From NCBI GenBank assembly GCA_002340515.1, contig DDMF01000144.1, positions 1-5,297 on the forward strand: 5,297 nucleotides of DNA. Direction: 5' to 3'. The notes under the pieces were generated by a model. It saw nothing but the letters and a program-made list of their open reading frames with translations. It searched no databases and was not told where the DNA came from. This document shows positions 4,754 through 5,297 of this stretch, one piece after another. The position numbers and the translations under genes were made by a program. How positions within the stretch are numbered: position 1 is the first letter of the stretch; each line of letters begins with the position of its first letter. Origin of the DNA: Rhodobacteraceae bacterium UBA2553. Lineage in GTDB: Bacteria > Pseudomonadota > Alphaproteobacteria > Rhodobacterales > Rhodobacteraceae.

Positions 4754-5297
4754 ATGCATCTTTTAGCAGCCACACCCGGTTCCATTGACGACGGCAAAGA
4801 GCCGGTGGATCTGGGGCAAACTCCCGCCGATCTGGTGGTGATCTCCGCGGCTGATACCGAGCTTGCGGCCCTGTCTGGTGCGCGGTCTGAAATGGTCGAT
4901 GCCCCCAGCCTGCGTCTGGGCAGCATGATGCATCTGATCCACCCGATGTCGGTGGATTTGCACATCGACAATTGTGCCGCAAAATCCCGGTTGGTGATTG
5001 CCCGCGTGCTGGGCGGCGTGGGGTATTGGAAATATGGGGCTGAACAATATGCGGCGCGTCTGCGCGAGGCGGGGGTGCCGTTGGTGCTTTTGCCCGGTGA
5101 TGACAAACCCGATGCTGAATTGCGCGCGCTGTCCACGGTTTCGGACGAGGATTACGACGCGCTTTGGGCTTATCTGGTCGAAGGTGGGCCGGAAAATGCG
5201 ACACTGTTTCTGAATTACGCCAAGGTGATGCTGGACGGTGGCGAACGGCCTGAAGCGGCCAAACCCCTGCTTCGTGCGGGCGTTTACTGGCCGGGGG
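4754..5297 (+). CDS. cobN: CobN, cobaltochelatase large subunit, N-terminal part (cut by right edge)
   Basis: CobN is the large porphyrin-binding subunit of the ATP-dependent aerobic cobaltochelatase (with CobS and CobT), which inserts cobalt into hydrogenobyrinate a,c-diamide. 181 codons of an expected 1200 or more are present. Family-typical segments seen are the start MHLLAATPGSIDDG, VDLGQTPADLVVISAADTEL (18-37), PSLRLGSMMHLIHPMSVDLH (52-71), and VLGGVGYWKYGAEQYAARL (85-103). AGVPLVLLPGDD and the end GVYWPG follow. The frame is open to the window edge. The ATG at 4754 is supported by AAGGGG (4742-4747) and by starting at the usual family N-terminus. No B12 riboswitch fits in the 115 bases separating it from the small gene on the other strand, so its control must differ from cbtBA or come from upstream read-through. 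The BchH/ChlH magnesium chelatase subunit is the main alternative, but context strongly favours CobN. Confidence 0.96.
   Translation, partial: MHLLAATPGSIDDGKEPVDLGQTPADLVVISAADTELAALSGARSEMVDAPSLRLGSMMHLIHPMSVDLHIDNCAAKSRLVIARVLGGVGYWKYGAEQYAARLREAGVPLVLLPGDDKPDAELRALSTVSDEDYDALWAYLVEGGPENATLFLNYAKVMLDGGERPEAAKPLLRAGVYWPG

Noticed and set aside
4506..5204. Minus-strand frame of 232 codons
   Set aside because: It is antisense to cobN, low-complexity Arg/Pro-rich, and conflicts with the better supported small basic gene in another frame.

Overview
The window looks like chromosomal DNA of a GC-rich alphaproteobacterium, most likely a Rhodobacteraceae/Roseobacter-type organism. This rests on recognising the proteins (alphaproteobacterial-style SMC, CbtB/CbtA, DUF1636, CobW, CobN) and their gene order, not on a database search. 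It is a cobalt-uptake and aerobic cobalamin (vitamin B12) biosynthesis locus lying head-to-head with the condensin gene smc.

Layout: (1) 1-1185, minus strand: the N-terminal 395 codons of smc, running off the left edge, with a TTG start. (2) 1186-1653: a 468-base divergent regulatory region. It holds a candidate smc promoter, two perfect inverted DnaA boxes (1276-1303), a stretch with only weak signals (about 1304-1413), and a full cobalamin riboswitch (about 1414-1604) with a downstream expression-platform hairpin (1621-1638). (3) 1654-2532, plus strand: cbtB and cbtA, the predicted cobalt transporter, directly under the riboswitch. (4) 2529-2828, minus strand: a small cysteine-containing DUF1636 protein whose stop overlaps the cbtA stop. 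(5) 2889-4010 and 4007-4471, plus strand: cobW, a COG0523 metallochaperone GTPase with a large His/Asp tract, and a GNAT acetyltransferase joined by an ATGA overlap. (6) 4474-4638, minus strand: a small basic protein of unknown function, 2 bases from the acetyltransferase stop. (7) 4639-4753: an intergenic stretch with a 13-bp direct repeat. (8) 4754 to the right edge, plus strand: the first 181 codons of cobN, the large cobaltochelatase subunit.

How the genes fit together: CbtA/CbtB probably bring cobalt in and are switched off by adenosyl- or other cobalamin through the riboswitch. CobW is thought to handle or deliver the metal, and CobN (with CobS and CobT encoded elsewhere) inserts cobalt into hydrogenobyrinate a,c-diamide. 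DUF1636 is a frequent neighbour of such genes with no firm role. No second B12 riboswitch precedes cobW or cobN. Two small minus-strand genes sit inside the plus-strand cobalamin series with no room for terminators, so read-through antisense transcription is a real possibility. I see no mobile elements, CRISPR arrays, tRNA or rRNA genes, and no clearly new system. The most notable points are the DnaA-box pair beside smc, the interleaved gene arrangement, the direct repeat before cobN and the uncharacterised small proteins.
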